This document shows positions 15,512 to 22,511 of a DNA stretch of 37,460 nucleotides, piece by piece (position 1 is the first letter of the stretch; each line of letters opens with the position of its first letter). The DNA comes from Candidatus Woesearchaeota archaeon (GTDB taxonomy: Archaea > Nanobdellota > Nanobdellia > Woesearchaeales > JAGWAF01), in contig JAFGCE010000057.1 of assembly GCA_016932755.1 (NCBI GenBank), positions 1-37,460 of the forward strand, written 5' to 3'. The notes beneath the pieces were generated by a model. It was not told where the DNA came from, did not search any database, and worked only from the letters and a program-made list of their open reading frames with translations. The translations under genes and the position numbers were made by a program.

Positions 15512-15631
15512 ATGGTCGATCTTACAACATCAACAATAAAAGAAATATTCAACAAGCAAATCAGGGACCTTACAAAAAAAACACTTGCTGCTGACAGCTT
15601 TGACTATCAGTTCAGCGACAGGTGGGTATGA
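15512..15631 (+). CDS. 39-codon small ORF behind the structured leader
   Basis: The ATG follows a strong Shine-Dalgarno match (GAGGTGAT) by five bases, one of the best in the window. The predicted peptide begins MVDLTTSTIKEIFNKQ and ends DYQFSDRWV, with a helical, basic middle and an acidic/aromatic end. I recognise no family. It could be a regulatory or leader peptide, a small structural protein, or the remaining 5' end of a lost gene. A terminator-like hairpin follows 50 bases downstream, so leader and ORF form a self-contained unit. Confidence 0.55.
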   Translation: MVDLTTSTIKEIFNKQIRDLTKKTLAADSFDYQFSDRWV

Positions 15632-15681
15632 TTATCCTTAGCTATAAAACTGAATTCTAGATAAAGCCCGCAAACACCTCC

Positions 15682-15710
15682 CCCCTTCCTAACGGAAGGG
15701 GAGCTTTTTC
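15682..15710 (+). terminator. Hairpin terminator of the small transcription unit
   Basis: CCCCTTCC, loop TAAC, GGAAGGGG, then AGCTTTTTC: an 8-bp G/C-rich stem with a T run. It lies 50 bases after the 39-codon ORF stop and is the clearest hairpin terminator in the window. Confidence 0.7.
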
Positions 15711-15715
15711 TTAAC

Positions 15716-15800
15716 AAATTTTTTTTATATAACTCAAAATTAGTCAGAATTTTGATAATATAAAAAACCGAAAATGTTTTTTATATAAAACTTAACCAAA
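15716..15800. other. A+T-rich stretch, possible unwinding element
   Basis: Almost entirely A and T, with the element TTTTTTATATAA twice (15721 and 15777). Being within 450 bases of cdc6 and its ORB-like repeats, it could be the duplex-unwinding part of an origin. It also resembles stacked TATA boxes. It is the last stretch before the sua5 promoter. Confidence 0.35.
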
Positions 15801-15813
15801 ACCTTTAAAAAGC
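15801..15813 (+). promoter_or_regulatory. TATA element of sua5
   Basis: ACCTTTAAAAAGC is centred near 15807, putting transcription start near 15833. GTCGGA-AATTC-TCCGGC (15814-15830) is an imperfect inverted repeat between TATA and start, possibly an operator. A GAGGG motif lies six bases before ATG 15846. Confidence 0.45.
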
Positions 15814-15845
15814 GTCGGAAATTCTCCGGCTATAGAGGGTTTAAG

Positions 15846-16421
15846 ATGAGAGTATTAACCAAAGAAGAAACAAAGATACAGGCTGGAAAACTAGGCGAGG
15901 AAATAATCGAGCGCGGAGCTGTTTTCATACATCCAACAGACACTATCTACGGATTGGGATGCGACGCAACTAATGACACAGCTGTAAAAAGGATAAGGGA
16001 CATAAAATCAAGATTCAAAAAGCCTTTCTCAGTAATAGCCCCATCCAAAGAATGGATAACAAAAAACTGCGTTGTTACAAAGGAAGCCAAAGAATGGATT
16101 GAAAAGCTCCCAGGACCGTACACACTGATAATGAAGCTGAAGAACAAAAAAGCTGTTTCAGAACACACTAATTTTGGTGTTGATACCATTGGAGTGAGGA
16201 TACCTGACCACTGGTTCAGCCATGTTGCTTCAGCGCTGGGTAAGCCTATTGTTACAACTTCTGCAAACAAAGTAGACCAGGATTTTATGACAACACTGGA
16301 TGATTTAAACCCAATCATAAAAGAGAGTGTTGATTTTATCATATATGAAGGGGAAAAGCGCGGAAGGCCTTCACAGCTTGTCCATCTTGACCAGGGAAAG
16401 GTCACAATCAAGAAGAGATAA
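15846..16421 (+). CDS. sua5: Sua5/YciO/YrdC threonylcarbamoyl-AMP synthase
   Basis: Makes threonylcarbamoyl-adenylate from threonine, bicarbonate and ATP, the first step of t6A modification at position 37 of ANN-decoding tRNAs. The 191-residue protein is essentially one YrdC domain: FIHPTDTIYGLGCDA, IRDIKSRFKKPFSVIA, the PGPYTLIMK segment, GVRIPDHWF and IVTTSANK are all in order. It lacks the extra C-terminal Sua5 domain, so it is the short form. The transferase partners (Kae1 and others) are not in this window. Confidence 0.92.
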   Translation: MRVLTKEETKIQAGKLGEEIIERGAVFIHPTDTIYGLGCDATNDTAVKRIRDIKSRFKKPFSVIAPSKEWITKNCVVTKEAKEWIEKLPGPYTLIMKLKNKKAVSEHTNFGVDTIGVRIPDHWFSHVASALGKPIVTTSANKVDQDFMTTLDDLNPIIKESVDFIIYEGEKRGRPSQLVHLDQGKVTIKKR

Positions 16422-16429
16422 ACCCCAAA

Positions 16430-16442
16430 CCTTTTTAAATAG
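16430..16442 (+). promoter_or_regulatory. TATA element of the metallophosphoesterase gene
   Basis: CCTTTTTAAATAG is centred about 27 bases before ATG 16464, suggesting a leaderless message. Confidence 0.55.
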
Positions 16443-16463
16443 CCTAATCCTATTTTCTGTAAA

Positions 16464-17066
16464 ATGAAGATACTTGCAGCTGGAGATATACACGGAGACA
16501 GCAGGCTTGCCGAGAGGCTTGCTGAAAGGGCTGAGAAGGAAAAAGTGGATTTGGTAGTTATATGCGGGGACATAACCCATTTTGAGTCAAGCACAGAAAA
16601 CCTCATGGGGCCTTTTGTAAAAAGGCACAAAAAAGTTCTTTTGGTTCCAGGCAACCATGAAAGCGTTGCCACAGTTGATTTCCTTGCGAAGTTCTACGGG
16701 CTGACAAACCTTCACGGATATTCTGTAAAGATAGGGGATGTCGGATTGTTCGGCGCAAGCGGCGTTAATCTTGGAATAAACCAGATGAGTGAAAAGGAAA
16801 TCTATGATTTGCTGAAAAAAGGGCATGATGATGTCAAGGATATGGAAAAAATAGTTATGGTTACTCATGTCCACCCTTCCGGCACAAAGATGGAGAAATT
16901 CACTGATTTTTTTCCGGGAAGCAAGAGCATAAGAAAAGCGATAGACAGCTTCCAGCCTGACATAATGCTCTGCTCACATGTCCACGAAGCTGAAGGCATT
17001 GAGGAAAAGATAGGCAAAACAAAAGTAGTCAATGTCGGAAAGAAAGGAAAAGTATTTGAGATTTAA
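16464..17066 (+). CDS. Calcineurin-like metallophosphoesterase
   Basis: A 200-residue hydrolase with all dinuclear metal-site motifs: GDIHG (7-11), GDITH, GNHES, THVHP and SHVHE. It is a minimal single-domain enzyme with no signal peptide, so it acts in the cytoplasm. Substrates in this superfamily range from cyclic nucleotides to phosphoproteins; nothing here decides. It is transcribed alone, with a possible terminator after the stop. Confidence 0.9.
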   Translation: MKILAAGDIHGDSRLAERLAERAEKEKVDLVVICGDITHFESSTENLMGPFVKRHKKVLLVPGNHESVATVDFLAKFYGLTNLHGYSVKIGDVGLFGASGVNLGINQMSEKEIYDLLKKGHDDVKDMEKIVMVTHVHPSGTKMEKFTDFFPGSKSIRKAIDSFQPDIMLCSHVHEAEGIEEKIGKTKVVNVGKKGKVFEI

Positions 17067-17071
17067 GACAA

Positions 17072-17101
17072 CCGCCGAAAGTTGCGGGATATTTCTTTTT
17101 T
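17072..17101 (+). terminator. Weak hairpin and T run after the metallophosphoesterase gene
   Basis: CCGC/GCGG with an 8-base loop, followed by TTTCTTTTTT. The T run alone could terminate archaeal polymerase. Confidence 0.4.
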
Positions 17102-17130
17102 AGCTCTTAGGGAAAAGCAGAATTAAGAAA

Positions 17131-17142
17131 TTTTTATATACC
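17131..17142 (+). promoter_or_regulatory. TATA element of the DUF2062 gene
   Basis: TTTTTATATACC is centred near 17137, placing transcription start near the GTG at 17167. Confidence 0.5.
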
Positions 17143-17166
17143 CTTCTTATTAGAACATGTCTTAAA

Positions 17167-17607
17167 GTGGCAAGCTGGAAAAAAAGAATAAAAAAACATT
17201 TTACTGAGGTAATAAAGATAAAGAAATCGCCCCATTCTATAGCTTTGGGATTTGCTATTGGCACATTTATTTCAAACCTGCCGACTCCGGGGGTTAATAT
17301 CCTTCTCGGATTGCTAGTCTCGCTTTTATACACTAAAGTAAATAAATTATCCTTGTTTGGAGGAATATTGTTCTGGAACCCCCTTATAACCCCTTTTACA
17401 TACGGGCTAAGTTTTAAGATAGGCGACTTTCTTCTTGGAAACGCGGCTATAGTTGAATATACACCCAACCGCTTTGAGCAATTTTATAGTTTTTCATCAA
17501 GATTTTTATTAGGTGTTGTTATAGTTGCCTCTGTTTTGGCAGTAGCAAGTTATTTTATAGTATGGTCTTTAGCATATCTGTACCAGAAAAAAGATGGCAG
17601 ACGCTAA
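17167..17607 (+). CDS. DUF2062 membrane protein
   Basis: A 146-residue integral membrane protein. A basic N terminus (WKKRIKKHFTEVIKIKKSPHSIALGFAIG in sense) is followed by helices through GFAIGTFISNLPTPGVNILL, LFGGILFWNPLITPFTYGLS and LLGVVIVASVLAVASYFIVW. The pattern of SPHSIALGFAIG, PTPG and WNPLITP is that of DUF2062, whose function is unknown. The start is GTG, because the nearby ATG at 17157 runs into a stop at once. The 3' end overlaps the rtcB 3' end by four bases. Confidence 0.8.
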   Translation: MASWKKRIKKHFTEVIKIKKSPHSIALGFAIGTFISNLPTPGVNILLGLLVSLLYTKVNKLSLFGGILFWNPLITPFTYGLSFKIGDFLLGNAAIVEYTPNRFEQFYSFSSRFLLGVVIVASVLAVASYFIVWSLAYLYQKKDGRR

Positions 17608-19025
17608 CCCTTCATGACTTCTAAAGGAACAAGCCTTGCTACAGCTTTTCCTATTCCAACTCCGTCAGAAACCCTCACAACTTCGTCTATGTCCTTGTAA
17701 GCTTCAGGCATTTCCTCTGCAATTCCCTTCCATGAAGCGCCCTTTACTTCTATTCCTTTTGCAGCAAGCTCCTTTACAACCTGTTCTCCTCTTTTTGTCC
17801 TCAAAGCCTCGTGCCTTGACATGACTCTTCCTGCTCCGTGCGCTGTGCTTCCGAAAGAGATCTCTTCAGCTTTTGTAGTGCCGACCAAAACATAAGATGC
17901 TGTTCCCATGCTTCCTGGTATTAAAACAGGCTGCCCGACTTTCCTGTAAAATTCAGGAATCTCCTCCCTTCCAGGACCAAAGCTTCTTGTGGCTCCTTTC
18001 CTGTGTATGCACACTTTTTTCTGCTTTCCGTCAATCTTGTGCTTCTCAAACTTGGCGATATTATGGCAGACTCCGTAAACAAGGTCAACTCCCTCGTCGC
18101 TTCCGAAAACTTCCTTGAAAGCCTCCCTTGTCCAGTGCATAATCATCTGCCTGTTTGCAAAAGCAAAGTTAATTGCTGCGCACATTGCCTTGTAGTAATC
18201 CTGCCCCAAGTCTGAATTGATAGGGGCGTTAATCAGCTCCCTGTCAGGAAGATTCTCAAATCCGTACTTGTTCTCCATCTTCTGTATGTAATCAGAAGCA
18301 ACCTGATGCCCCAAGCCCCTGCTTCCTGTGTGAACCATGACAGTTACCTGCCCTTCTTTTGTTATCCCGAATGTTTTCGCAGTCTCTTTGTCAAAAATCT
18401 TGTCAACTTTCTGGATTTCCACAAAATGGTTTCCTGCCCCCAATGTCCCAAGCTGGGGCATGCCCCTTGCAATAGCCCTGTCAGAAACTTTTGAAGGGTC
18501 TGCATCCTTCATCATCCCGTTTTCCTCAATCCTTTCCAAATCCTGCTTTTTTCCGTAGCCGTTTGCAACAGCCCAGTGCGCGCCTTTTTTCAAAACTTCA
18601 AGCAAAACATCTTTTGAGACTTTTGTCAAGCCGCCTTTGCCTACGCCTGCAGGAACCCTCTTGAAAATCTCGTTCAGGAGCTCGCTCTTTTTTGCCTGGA
18701 AATCATTCACATTCATGCCTGTTTTCATCAGCCTTACGCCGCAGTTGATGTCATAGCCGACACCGCCTGGGGAGATTATTCCCTCATCAATGTCAAATGC
18801 TGCAACACCCCCTATGGGAAAGCCGTAGCCCTGATGCGCATCAGGCATTACATATGCCTGCTTCTGTATCCCTTTCAGGCAGGCAACATTTTTCAGCTGT
18901 TCCAGCGTCTTGTCCTGCTTTATCTGGCTAAGAAGCTTTTCAGAAGCATATACCACTGCAGGGACTTTCATGCCGCCCTGCTTTGGAATCTGCCATGTAA
19001 ATTCATTTATCTTCTTAAGCTCCAT
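17604..19025 (-). CDS. rtcB: RNA-splicing ligase RtcB
   Basis: Joins RNA 2',3'-cyclic phosphate or 3'-phosphate ends to 5'-OH ends using GTP and Mn2+; in archaea this ligates tRNA exons after intron removal. The 473-residue protein has PDAHQGYGFPIGG, the metal-site segment GGVGYDINCGVRLM (Asp92, Cys95), GAGNHFVEIQ, HTGSRGLGHQ, the CIHRKGATRSFGPG loop, GSMGTASYVLVG, and the guanylate-accepting STAHGAGRVMSR. No intein is present, although rtcB is a common intein site. It lies 39 bases behind its partner archease and also has its own TATA. Confidence 0.97.
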   Translation of the reverse strand: MELKKINEFTWQIPKQGGMKVPAVVYASEKLLSQIKQDKTLEQLKNVACLKGIQKQAYVMPDAHQGYGFPIGGVAAFDIDEGIISPGGVGYDINCGVRLMKTGMNVNDFQAKKSELLNEIFKRVPAGVGKGGLTKVSKDVLLEVLKKGAHWAVANGYGKKQDLERIEENGMMKDADPSKVSDRAIARGMPQLGTLGAGNHFVEIQKVDKIFDKETAKTFGITKEGQVTVMVHTGSRGLGHQVASDYIQKMENKYGFENLPDRELINAPINSDLGQDYYKAMCAAINFAFANRQMIMHWTREAFKEVFGSDEGVDLVYGVCHNIAKFEKHKIDGKQKKVCIHRKGATRSFGPGREEIPEFYRKVGQPVLIPGSMGTASYVLVGTTKAEEISFGSTAHGAGRVMSRHEALRTKRGEQVVKELAAKGIEVKGASWKGIAEEMPEAYKDIDEVVRVSDGVGIGKAVARLVPLEVMKG

Positions 19026-19044
19026 ATCCAGAAAGATTGCTTAG

Positions 19045-19060
19045 TTACTTTAAATAGTTT
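19045..19060 (-). promoter_or_regulatory. TATA element of rtcB
   Basis: AAACTATTTAAAGTAAC on the minus strand, centred about 27 bases before ATG 19025. rtcB can be made independently of archease. Confidence 0.55.
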
Positions 19061-19064
19061 TTGA

Positions 19065-19490
19065 CTAAATGTCAACAACAACCTGCACATACACCGGCTT
19101 TTCGCTTATTTTCATCTCGTTGTACGTCACTGCCTTAACAACAGGCCTGACTGAATATTCTTTCTTTATCCTGTCGCCGATGATTTCGGCAGAAAGCTTC
19201 AGCTTTTTTCCGGTTGTCCCTGTTATTTTTACAGGCCTGACAAATTCATGCGCAACAAACTGCTTTGAGTCCTGCAAAAAAAGAATCTCCTCCAGAAAAG
19301 CATAGAGAAGCTGTTCCATGTCTTTTCCGTGCACTTCTATCTTCTCTATCTTAAGCGCTGCAATCATTTCAGAATCATACATAAGGCTGACCATTGCATA
19401 AGCTGCATTAGCAAAAGCCTGCTCAAAGCTTTTTCCGTATGCCCTGAATTTTGCATCTGCTGTGTGTTCAAGAAATTCAAATTTTTCCAT
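19065..19490 (-). CDS. Archease, RtcB activator
   Basis: Promotes RtcB guanylation and allows multiple turnover. The 141-residue protein has the family pattern: FLEHTADAKFRAYG at the N terminus with the acidic Asp12, the middle LLYAFLEEILFLQDS, and VKAVTYNEMKI near the end, closing with VVVDI. Length is normal. The gene order archease then rtcB is conserved in many archaea. The stop of the upstream membrane-protein gene is one base before this ATG, so translation is likely coupled. Confidence 0.93.
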   Translation of the reverse strand: MEKFEFLEHTADAKFRAYGKSFEQAFANAAYAMVSLMYDSEMIAALKIEKIEVHGKDMEQLLYAFLEEILFLQDSKQFVAHEFVRPVKITGTTGKKLKLSAEIIGDRIKKEYSVRPVVKAVTYNEMKISEKPVYVQVVVDI

Positions 19491-19491
19491 T

Positions 19492-19986
19492 TTAGTATTG
19501 TTTCAGCAGGCCTGGAATTGCTGCGCCGATTGTGCACGGCATTGAAACTGCTATTACAATCTTAAGTATGTCAAATCCGCCTGCAACTATATTGTTGATG
19601 TCATAGAGGTAAACAAGGCATAGCGGAATAAGGAGGGATACTCCATAGAACGTAAAAAATCTTTTCGCCCAAAACTGGCCAAAACGCCTTTTTCCTCTTT
19701 CAGTTGGCCCTATTCTTGTAAAGCCTACAAAATAAATCTCAAGAGTCAGGATGACAGCAGTAACCGCTACTATCAAAATTAGATGAATTTCCTTCAGGTT
19801 AAGGCTTATATCGATAAGCGAGCCCTTGAACAGGAAGATAAGCCCGAATGTAAGAGATGCAAAAACCGCATTTACAATATCCCTTTTTCCGAAATGGCTT
19901 GGCCTCTTCTCATAAATCTTGTCATAAAGAACTCCTATCTTATTCTCTATTTCCTCTACCTCTTTTTTTATTTTTGCATCTTCCAT
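19492..19986 (-). CDS. Four-helix membrane protein, possibly DUF2391-like
   Basis: A 164-residue protein with an N-terminal charged helical part (AKIKKEVEEIENKIGVLYDKI) and four hydrophobic segments: VFASLTFGLIFLFKG, IHLILIVAVTAVILTLEIYF, FYGVSLLIPLCLVYLY and ILKIVIAVSMPCTIGAAI. The layout resembles archaeal DUF2391 proteins, but the match is weak. ATG at 19986 is chosen over the in-frame TTG at 19992; it lies two bases after the stop of the previous gene. Its place in one operon with archease is notable. Confidence 0.7.
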   Translation of the reverse strand: MEDAKIKKEVEEIENKIGVLYDKIYEKRPSHFGKRDIVNAVFASLTFGLIFLFKGSLIDISLNLKEIHLILIVAVTAVILTLEIYFVGFTRIGPTERGKRRFGQFWAKRFFTFYGVSLLIPLCLVYLYDINNIVAGGFDILKIVIAVSMPCTIGAAIPGLLKQY

Positions 19987-19988
19987 TT

Positions 19989-20288
19989 TCAATAGTCAAT
20001 TATCTGTATCTGCGGCTTTTTTTCAGTCTCCTCCTTTTCTTTCCCGGATTCAGCTGCAGGTGATGATGAAGTATTTCCGAACATTCCAAAAAGCCCTCCT
20101 GAGACAGGCTCGGATTTTGCTGCTTCAGGCTCTGAAGGTTCTGAACTGCTCTCAAATATGTTGGGGTAATGAACCTTTTCAGGCCTGTTTGTGTAGATTT
20201 CTGAGTCTTCAACAATAGCAGAAAGCATTCTTATTGCTTTTCTTATCTCCTCTTTTGAATCCTCTTTTGTGTCTATTGTGAGTTTCAT
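19989..20288 (-). CDS. Small acidic protein with low-complexity tail
   Basis: A 99-residue protein I do not recognise. Residues 1-45 (MKLTIDTKEDSKEEIRKAIR, then MLSAIVEDSEIY) look like one short strand and a helix. The remainder is Ser/Glu/Pro/Gly rich with a GGLFGMFGN patch and ends QIQIIDY, probably disordered with a short terminal binding motif. It is the first gene of the operon that runs through the four-helix protein and archease to rtcB. Confidence 0.7.
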   Translation of the reverse strand: MKLTIDTKEDSKEEIRKAIRMLSAIVEDSEIYTNRPEKVHYPNIFESSSEPSEPEAAKSEPVSGGLFGMFGNTSSSPAAESGKEKEETEKKPQIQIIDY

Positions 20289-20308
20289 CTAACTAATTCT
20301 GAGAAACA

Positions 20309-20320
20309 GACTATAAAAAC
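20309..20320 (-). promoter_or_regulatory. TATA element of the archease/rtcB operon
   Basis: GTTTTTATAGTC on the minus strand, centred about 27 bases ahead of ATG 20288. Confidence 0.5.
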
Positions 20321-20321
20321 T

Positions 20322-21125
20322 TTACTCAAAAAGCCTTTTATAGTTCATGTAGATGTTGTTTGCTGTGTCCTCTTCTGTAATTTTCTTTATTTCAGCTATT
20401 TTTTTTATTGTTTCAGCCACAAAAGCAGGCTCGTTTATTTTGCCAGGATAAGGGCTGAGGTATGGCGCGTCTGTTTCTGTCAATAGCTGGGAGATATTAA
20501 CCAGTTCAGCCATCATCTGGAAATGCTGAAGCCTTACAATGACAGGAGGAATTGAAAAGTTCCATCCGTTGCCTGCAGCCCTCTGTATCAGCTTCTTGTT
20601 TCCCCCAAAGCAATGAAGAAGTATTTTTTTCGGGCTTATTGATGAAGATTCAAGCATCTCAACGCAGTCAAGCTCTGCTTTTCTTGTGTGGACTATGATT
20701 GGCTTTTTGAGTTTCTCAACCAGCTCAATCACTTTCTGGAAAACATCTTTCATCTCTTCCTGCTTGTCCTTAATCCAGTGATAATCCAGCCCGCATTCGC
20801 CTATTGCAACGCACTTGTCCTTGTTTTTCTTTATAAATTCAAGAACATCCTCAACTTTTGTCTCTTCCACATCCCTTGCAAAGCCTGCAGTTTCATCCCC
20901 TTCAAGCTCTGCTGCCAATGCATCTATAGGATAAAGCCCGAAAGAAGGCTTGACAATATCATTATATTTTTCTGCAATATCAAGGATTATTTTGTTTGTT
21001 TTCAGGTTGACTCCTGAAGTTATTATTGCCTTGACTCCTGCTTTTCTCGCATTTTCAATTACCATGTCAAGGTTTCCCTTGAATTTTGCATGGTCCAGAT
21101 GGCAGTGAACATCAACTAGTATCAT
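20322..21125 (-). CDS. TatD-family metal-dependent hydrolase
   Basis: A 267-residue TIM-barrel hydrolase with the TatD metal-site pattern: VDVHCHLDH, AIGECGLDYHW, PIIVHTRKAE, ILLHCFGG and TETDAPYLSPYPG. Family members act as 3'-5' exonucleases or DNases on nucleic acids in repair. Length is usual. It has its own TATA and ends 33 bases before the small acidic gene, so it could read through into the archease/rtcB operon. Confidence 0.93.
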   Translation of the reverse strand: MILVDVHCHLDHAKFKGNLDMVIENARKAGVKAIITSGVNLKTNKIILDIAEKYNDIVKPSFGLYPIDALAAELEGDETAGFARDVEETKVEDVLEFIKKNKDKCVAIGECGLDYHWIKDKQEEMKDVFQKVIELVEKLKKPIIVHTRKAELDCVEMLESSSISPKKILLHCFGGNKKLIQRAAGNGWNFSIPPVIVRLQHFQMMAELVNISQLLTETDAPYLSPYPGKINEPAFVAETIKKIAEIKKITEEDTANNIYMNYKRLFE

Positions 21126-21141
21126 AAGCTTAAGAGAAAAC

Positions 21142-21155
21142 TAATACTATTTATT
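21142..21155 (-). promoter_or_regulatory. TATA element of the tatD-like gene
   Basis: AATAAATAGTATTA on the minus strand lies across the 3' end of the 4Fe-4S protein gene, centred about 25 bases before ATG 21125. Confidence 0.45.
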
Positions 21156-22478
21156 ATTTTTCAATTCTGGATGGGAATAGTCATAATTCTTTTTGCCTTC
21201 CATAAAAAGCTTTTCAAAAGTCATGTAATACGGAGTTTTCATCATCGCATTCATGAACCTTGACCTTATCTGCCTAATCGCTGCCATCTTTTTTGCAGGC
21301 TTAAGGGATAATATTGTTCCTATGAACTTTCTTAATATAGAATGAGTCAAAAGATCTGGATTATCAAACAGGTAATTCTGGACTTTTCCTGAGTCAATTG
21401 CCTCAAGAAGTATTCTTTCAAAACTATCTTTTGGGACAAATCTCCTTTTTTTCTTTTTTTCCAAAACCCTACTTTTTGTAGGGCAGAACCTTACGCATAC
21501 ACCGCAGCCGATGCACCTACTTGGGATAACACGAGCAAATTTTTTGCCGTTGTGCTCAACCATTTCTATTGCATTAACAGGACATTTTTCTGCGCAGACA
21601 CCGCAACCGATGCAATGCTGGTCGCTATGTTTTGAAACAAAGTTTGTGCTTATGTCTGCCCTATACCCGAATCTTTTGTATGCAAGCAGGGCTTCGCAGC
21701 AGCATCCGCAGCAGTTGCAGATAAAGTTAACCCCCTCCTGGACATTATCACCAAATTGAACCAGTCCAAGGCTAACACATTTATCAAGAATTTTCATTGC
21801 CTTTTTTTTGGTTATTTTTTTGGCAATCTTGTGCCTTGCAAGACTCTCAGCAATCTTGTTAAATGTCAGGCAGACTTCCTGGGGCATATCACACGCTTTG
21901 CCCATATGCTCCATTTTGTGCCTGCAGTAGCATGTCCCGACAGTTATGCAGCTTGCGTTTTCAATTACTTTTGTCGCTCTTTCATAATCAAGCACAATTG
22001 ATTCGTGCTTTGGCTGGACAGATTTTTCCTGGACAAAAACCCTGCCCAAAGAAGGGTCTTGAATAAACAATTTTCTTACAAAATCCTCTTCTACATTCAG
22101 GTATTGGTAGAATAATTCAGACAAAACTTTCCTGTTGAACTTTCCGTCTGTTCTCATCAATGAAAACTCAAAAAATCCAGCCATTGTCGGAGCAAGGAAA
22201 TAAGCCTGTGTCCTTCCGTTTCTAATATCCATCAAGATTCCCTTGTCAGCCAGCTTGTCAAGAATCTTTTTTGACTCTTTTTCCGGTTTTTTCCAAATCT
22301 TTGCAGCATCCTTTGCAGTAAAAAAATTCAATGGAAGCACAGAAGCAAGCTCAGCTTCTTTTTCTGTGAATAAAATTTCAAGAATTTTGAAAAGAGTTTC
22401 AGAAGGAGGTGCGCCTTGCGCAGCCCTGTCAAGCCTTTTTTGCAGGTTAAAATAACTTTTGGATGTTAAATGTGCCAT
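21147..22478 (-). CDS. Winged-helix and dicluster 4Fe-4S protein
   Basis: A 443-residue protein. The N-terminal part has a winged-helix-like domain (AELASVLPLNFFTAKDAAKI, KKILDKLADKGILMDI). The middle carries extra cysteines (CYCRHKMEHMGKACD, CNCCGCCC). Two classical ferredoxin motifs follow, CIGCGVCAEKCP near residue 292 and CIGCGVCVRFCP near 322, which should hold two [4Fe-4S] clusters. The Cys-rich middle could hold a third metal site. Function is unknown: electron transfer or redox-sensing regulation both fit. A GAGGTGA Shine-Dalgarno site precedes the ATG. It starts 33 bases after dys, so the two are probably cotranscribed. Confidence 0.82.
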   Translation of the reverse strand: MAHLTSKSYFNLQKRLDRAAQGAPPSETLFKILEILFTEKEAELASVLPLNFFTAKDAAKIWKKPEKESKKILDKLADKGILMDIRNGRTQAYFLAPTMAGFFEFSLMRTDGKFNRKVLSELFYQYLNVEEDFVRKLFIQDPSLGRVFVQEKSVQPKHESIVLDYERATKVIENASCITVGTCYCRHKMEHMGKACDMPQEVCLTFNKIAESLARHKIAKKITKKKAMKILDKCVSLGLVQFGDNVQEGVNFICNCCGCCCEALLAYKRFGYRADISTNFVSKHSDQHCIGCGVCAEKCPVNAIEMVEHNGKKFARVIPSRCIGCGVCVRFCPTKSRVLEKKKKRRFVPKDSFERILLEAIDSGKVQNYLFDNPDLLTHSILRKFIGTILSLKPAKKMAAIRQIRSRFMNAMMKTPYYMTFEKLFMEGKKNYDYSHPELKNNK

Positions 22479-22511
22479 AGATTCACCTCGTAAAGAAGTA
22501 AATCTAAAAGC

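Noticed and set aside
17604..19025. Intein in rtcB
   Set aside because: The length of 473 residues and continuous family motifs leave no room for one. The same holds for cdc48, whose insert lacks intein motifs.
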